Source of the DNA: Metellina segmentata
Lineage: Eukaryota; Arthropoda; Arachnida; Araneae; Tetragnathidae
Assembly: GCA_947359465.1 (NCBI GenBank)
Contig: OX375879.1
Span: forward strand, 90,743,578-90,807,577
DNA: 64,000 nucleotides
Direction of reading: 5' to 3'
The translations under genes were made by a program, and so were the position numbers. Positions 60,760 through 64,000 of this stretch are shown one piece after another. Every line of letters begins with the position of its first letter. The stretch's first letter is position 1. The notes beneath the pieces are model-generated. The model saw nothing but the letters and a program-made list of their open reading frames with translations. It ran no database searches and had not been told where the DNA came from.

Positions 60760-61440
60760 GGATTCTATTCTATGAAAAGAACCAACATTATCATTCCAAA
60801 CGATTCTATTGTAAGGAAAGCAGTAATAAAATCTCCCCAAAGGAATCTTTTCGAGTTAAAGGACCAATATAATCTGTCCAAAGAATTTTATTCCAAGGAA
60901 GGTCCAATATAATATTTAAAATGACTAAAAGAATCTTCGAATTCTTTTAATTAAAGGTGTGGTTATTTAGTCATTAAAAAGGAGTAATAAAATCTCCCCA
61001 AAGGAATCTTTTCTAGTTAAAGGACCAATATAATCTGTCCAAAGATTTTTATTCCAAAGAAGGTCCAATATAATATTTCAAAAGATTAAAAATATCTTCG
61101 AATTCTTTTAACTAAAGGTGTGGTTATTTAGTCATTAAATGTATTGTGGTGTAAGAACAACGCTACATTACAGAAATATGGTGAAAAGGAGTCTATTCTA
61201 CCGAAAGAACAAGAGAATCATTCCAAACGATTCTATTGTATGGAAATGAGTAATAAAATCTCCACTAAGGAATCTTTTCTAATTAAAGGACCAATAGAAG
61301 AATGTACAAAGATCTAATATAATATTTCCTAAGATTAAAAGAATCCACGAATTGTTTCAACTAAAGGTATGATTATTTAGTTGTTAAATGTACTGTGAGG
61401 TAAAAACCACGCTACACTACAGAAATATAGTAAAGCTAAG
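60760..61440. repeat. Diverged tandem repeat, three units of unequal length
   Basis: AGTAATAAAATCTCC.C.AAGG begins units at about 60822, 60983 and 61249, and each continues AATCTTTTC.A.TTAAAGGACC. The second interval (266) is longer because it keeps a TGTATTGTGGTGTAAGAAC..TTCCAAACGATTCTATTGTA segment that also precedes unit 1. Non-coding. Confidence 0.8.
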
Positions 61441-62049
61441 AGAGTTTACATTTAAAAAATTCCCACATATTTCTTAAATGCCTCCCCTTATATTACTGGC
61501 ACTTGGAGCAAACGCCTCTTAACTACGCCACTGCTTAAGCCTGAGTTTGTCCAGCGATGGATTTGTCTTGAGAAAGTTTGCCTCTCAGATGTCTTACCTT
61601 GGATCAGGAGCTTGCCCAATCTTGCATCCAGCGTTTTCTCCCATACAGGAAACAAATTTCTGCTAGATACAGAAATCTGAACCCCCTAAAGTATTTATAA
61701 AGCTGCAAAGAAACGCTGATATAAAATAAACACAATTATATAATAGTACTTAGAATGCTTATTGTTTACAATTACTTATCACTTATATTGAATCAAAAGA
61801 CCCTGCCAACCTACTAAACAAATCCAGCGATTTTTACGGTATAAAAACCAATGCAAAAGCTGTCAAAAGTTAAAAATGCCTAAAAATAAATATTAAAATA
61901 AAAATAATTATTAAAAGAGAGAAATTATCTTGACAGTTGCTCTTATTGTGAGGAATCAAATATTGATTCCCACGTTTCTATAACAACCCTCGGAAAAACC
62001 CCAAGTACAGCCGCAAATTCCTTGCAACAAGATGTCTGGAATTTGACAT
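61441..62049. other. Stretch without recognised genes
   Basis: Moderately AT-rich, nothing supported. Confidence 0.45.
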
Positions 62050-62670
62050 TAAGTTTCTATAGATGATTCGCTACGGTGCGCCTCTGACGAACAGGTGTCG
62101 CGAAGCCTGAGAATGCCTCCATACCAGAAAGAGAGGTGCATGGACTTTTTGGAGGGAGTGAGGAGGCAAATAGAGTTATTTGAATTAGCGCTCGCCTGCC
62201 GTCACAGCCAATCAAGAAGGACCAACGCGGCATGACGTCGGGACCCCCAAATTTCGAGTCGGCAACGATAGAGAAGTTTTTCGGCAGACGACGTTCGCGA
62301 CTTGAAAATAGACGACCCTTCCACACGTGGAGCGAAACGAATAGCCTCGTACCTAAGATCCTAAAACATATCGCATCAGGTCGCAAGTGCCTGTTAGATC
62401 TCCGTATCAGATAATTTTAAAATCTACATCTAGGAAACCGTCCCTGAAAGACCCCGCGGTCTGCTGAAGAAATTCAATTATCCTTACCTGCTGCGAGGAT
62501 TAAAATATATCCGGTCCGTTCGCCGGGAACTGTAGTGTTTTCATTGTAGGAGGCCATCTCCTGCATGTTCACCGTGAACTCGTGTTTTAATTTTCTCGGA
62601 GGCCATCTCCTGTGACATGCTGTATAAAGTCCGAATTGTACACATATTTTATTCAAGTTTAGCCACGGCG
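62050..62670. promoter_or_regulatory. GC-rich, CpG-containing patch (possible promoter/5' gene end)
   Basis: Base composition shifts sharply from the AT-rich surroundings, with many CG dinucleotides. GGAGGCCATCTCCTG occurs twice (about 62549 and 62600). A plausible - strand first exon lies inside. It could be a promoter region or a GC-rich mobile element; open frames on both strands (for example 62057-62386 -) match nothing known. Confidence 0.35.
62488..62566 (-). CDS. Candidate first coding exon on the minus strand, unknown product
   Basis: The ATG at 62566-62564 (context GTGAACATGC) opens 26 codons plus one base, reading MQEMASYNENTTVPGERTGY, then ILILAA, to an excellent donor CAG|GTAAGG (GT complement at 62486-62487), phase 1. 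An alternative in-frame ATG (MASYN...) follows three codons later. The frame is also open upstream. No downstream exon was recognised in 62487-59000. The product is unknown; the hydrophobic end could begin a strand or membrane segment. Confidence 0.4.
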
Positions 62671-64000
62671 GCGCGGTTGCGTAATTATAATTGCGAATTT
62701 AGACTGAAAACAATTAAACTTAACATTCATTAAATCTTAACAGATTAAATACACTAACTTAAGAAAAGTATCAGCGCGCTAACAAAGGTGGTTACGAAAC
62801 TACGAAACTGAAATCTCAAGAACAGCTTGAGGTATTTAAGCGCAGCAAGCGCACGTCAGAAGTCTCTTGAAGTGGAAGTGGAAGTAGTCTCTAATTTGCA
62901 TAACACCACACAAGCAACCCTGAATAAATCTTATTCCGGGCTGAATCAGTAGTGCTGTTCCCTGCATATTTTATATGATCGCTACCCAGGGTTAGGCGAG
63001 TATGCCACAATATTGGGCTTTTTTCGAATTGGAAAAAGTAACCCTTCTTTGTATTGCTGTTATATGCTTGGCGACAATTTGCAAGCAGAGAAACCAATTT
63101 GGCGATATTTTACTCAAAACAAGAGTTAAAGATATGCGAAAATAAATAATTGTGTCTTTGTACGACTGTCTACCAACAACTGATTTTAATGTTTTTCTTC
63201 ATGAATGCCAAGGCTTGACTGATCAAGACATCAAACTGGTACCACTTGAACATCCTCTCTGAAGTAACAATCTGGGAAAAAAAATTTCCTTACGAAAGAC
63301 CAAAAAAAAAAAGCGTTATTCGGGAAGAATTTCAGACGAGTCGACAGTTACGCAACATGATGAATTGCCATGACAGGGGAAAATGCCAAATGTGGCGTCA
63401 TTACCAAATTTCTCACGTTGAAAAGTAAAACCCTGAGGACATTTTTTCCATATCAGATAAAGCTTTAGCAAATCCACAATCCAGACGTTACCACTTTTCT
63501 AGGTGTAACTTGAAAATTTCCAATGCGTGATAAATTTTCTAATCACACATAATCGTAATTTATTTTGTCATCTTGTGGCGTTTGATACATTCAAAATATT
63601 CCTTCTCCTACTTTTGGGAAGATTTCAAAATTAAGCTTTCCATTTTATACATTCCTTTGCCCTATATAAAACAACTAGAGTTTTATTTAGGTGTCGAGTT
63701 ACAAGAATGTTAGAATGTGCATAAATGTTGTGGACAATTCATATGTAGATCGGCCAATAAGAGCCAAGTTAGGTGGAGTTAGCACTACAAGACACTCCTG
63801 ACCTGTCGGAGAATGTTACCTATTTGTAGATATTGGGATAAGATCTTAATGGTGGCTGTAAGAATCTCACATCTCCTCTGTACACATGTAAATATGCTTT
63901 ATCTTCAATGAATAGAGTGTGTAGAAAATTTACATGACGTGTAAATTACTGGAATGATGGTGAAAGGAAATAACCAACCCAAAGGATGACATCGTTAAAA
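62671..64000. other. Stretch without recognised genes to window end
   Basis: GC-rich tail up to about 62690, then AT-rich. A + frame at 63246-63428 and a - frame at 62891-63097 are unremarkable. Confidence 0.45.

Overview
This is a eukaryotic, animal-type window: AT-rich, with long introns, dinucleotide and minisatellite arrays, and a dense load of decayed transposons. I infer an arthropod, most likely a chelicerate and possibly a spider. The basis is the mix of Tc1/mariner families, Helitrons, tRNA-derived SINE-like pieces, and a non-LTR retrotransposon tail (45.1-45.4 kb) of a type I associate with spider genomes. No sequence search was possible, so the taxon is an inference. There are no operons and no prokaryotic genes.

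The only recognisable host gene lies on the + strand at about 25.7-40.7 kb. It encodes PKD-type (Ig-like) domains of the KIAA0319/KIAA0319L family. A first coding exon with a signal peptide (25696-25756) ends in phase 1 and fits the phase of a PKD exon at 31095-31255. That exon is followed by exons at 34306-34565 and 37505-37563/8. A block of about 3.34 kb carrying two of these exons is duplicated downstream (30706-35431 and 38323-41659), giving exons at 38725-38885 and 40474-40685. No MANEC domain, transmembrane or cytoplasmic exon of the family was seen, so this is either a reduced secreted paralog or part of a larger gene.

Layout. 0-5.6 kb: a long inverted-repeat structure with paired CRE sites, then featureless AT-rich DNA. 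5.6-15.4 kb: two copies of a ~250 bp MITE, a non-autonomous Helitron (8416-9067), palindromic repeats, and a ~0.9 kb tandem duplication. 17.1-22.7 kb: dispersed-repeat copies, minisatellites, a mariner-like element with an expanded terminal repeat, and a SINE-like unit. 25.7-41.7 kb: the PKD gene, with a 3.9 kb decayed Helitron in its first intron (itself hit by a Tc1 deletion derivative) and a 1.38 kb Tc1 element in one duplicate. 42.4-49.6 kb: an 816 bp element with a perfect 8 bp target duplication, a three-unit tandem repeat, a non-LTR fragment, a foldback element with a CRE site, and a large CAGAC-type satellite. 50.8-61.5 kb: a 33 bp minisatellite, a long CA/AT array, four DNA-transposon derivatives and two adjacent MITEs. 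62.0-62.7 kb: an unusually GC-rich patch with a plausible first exon on the - strand.

All recognisable transposase and helicase genes here are broken. The informative material is structural: the paralogous duplicates preserve pre-insertion sites that date the insertions, several elements have complete termini with target duplications, and the PKD exon set keeps reading phase and sequence better than its introns.
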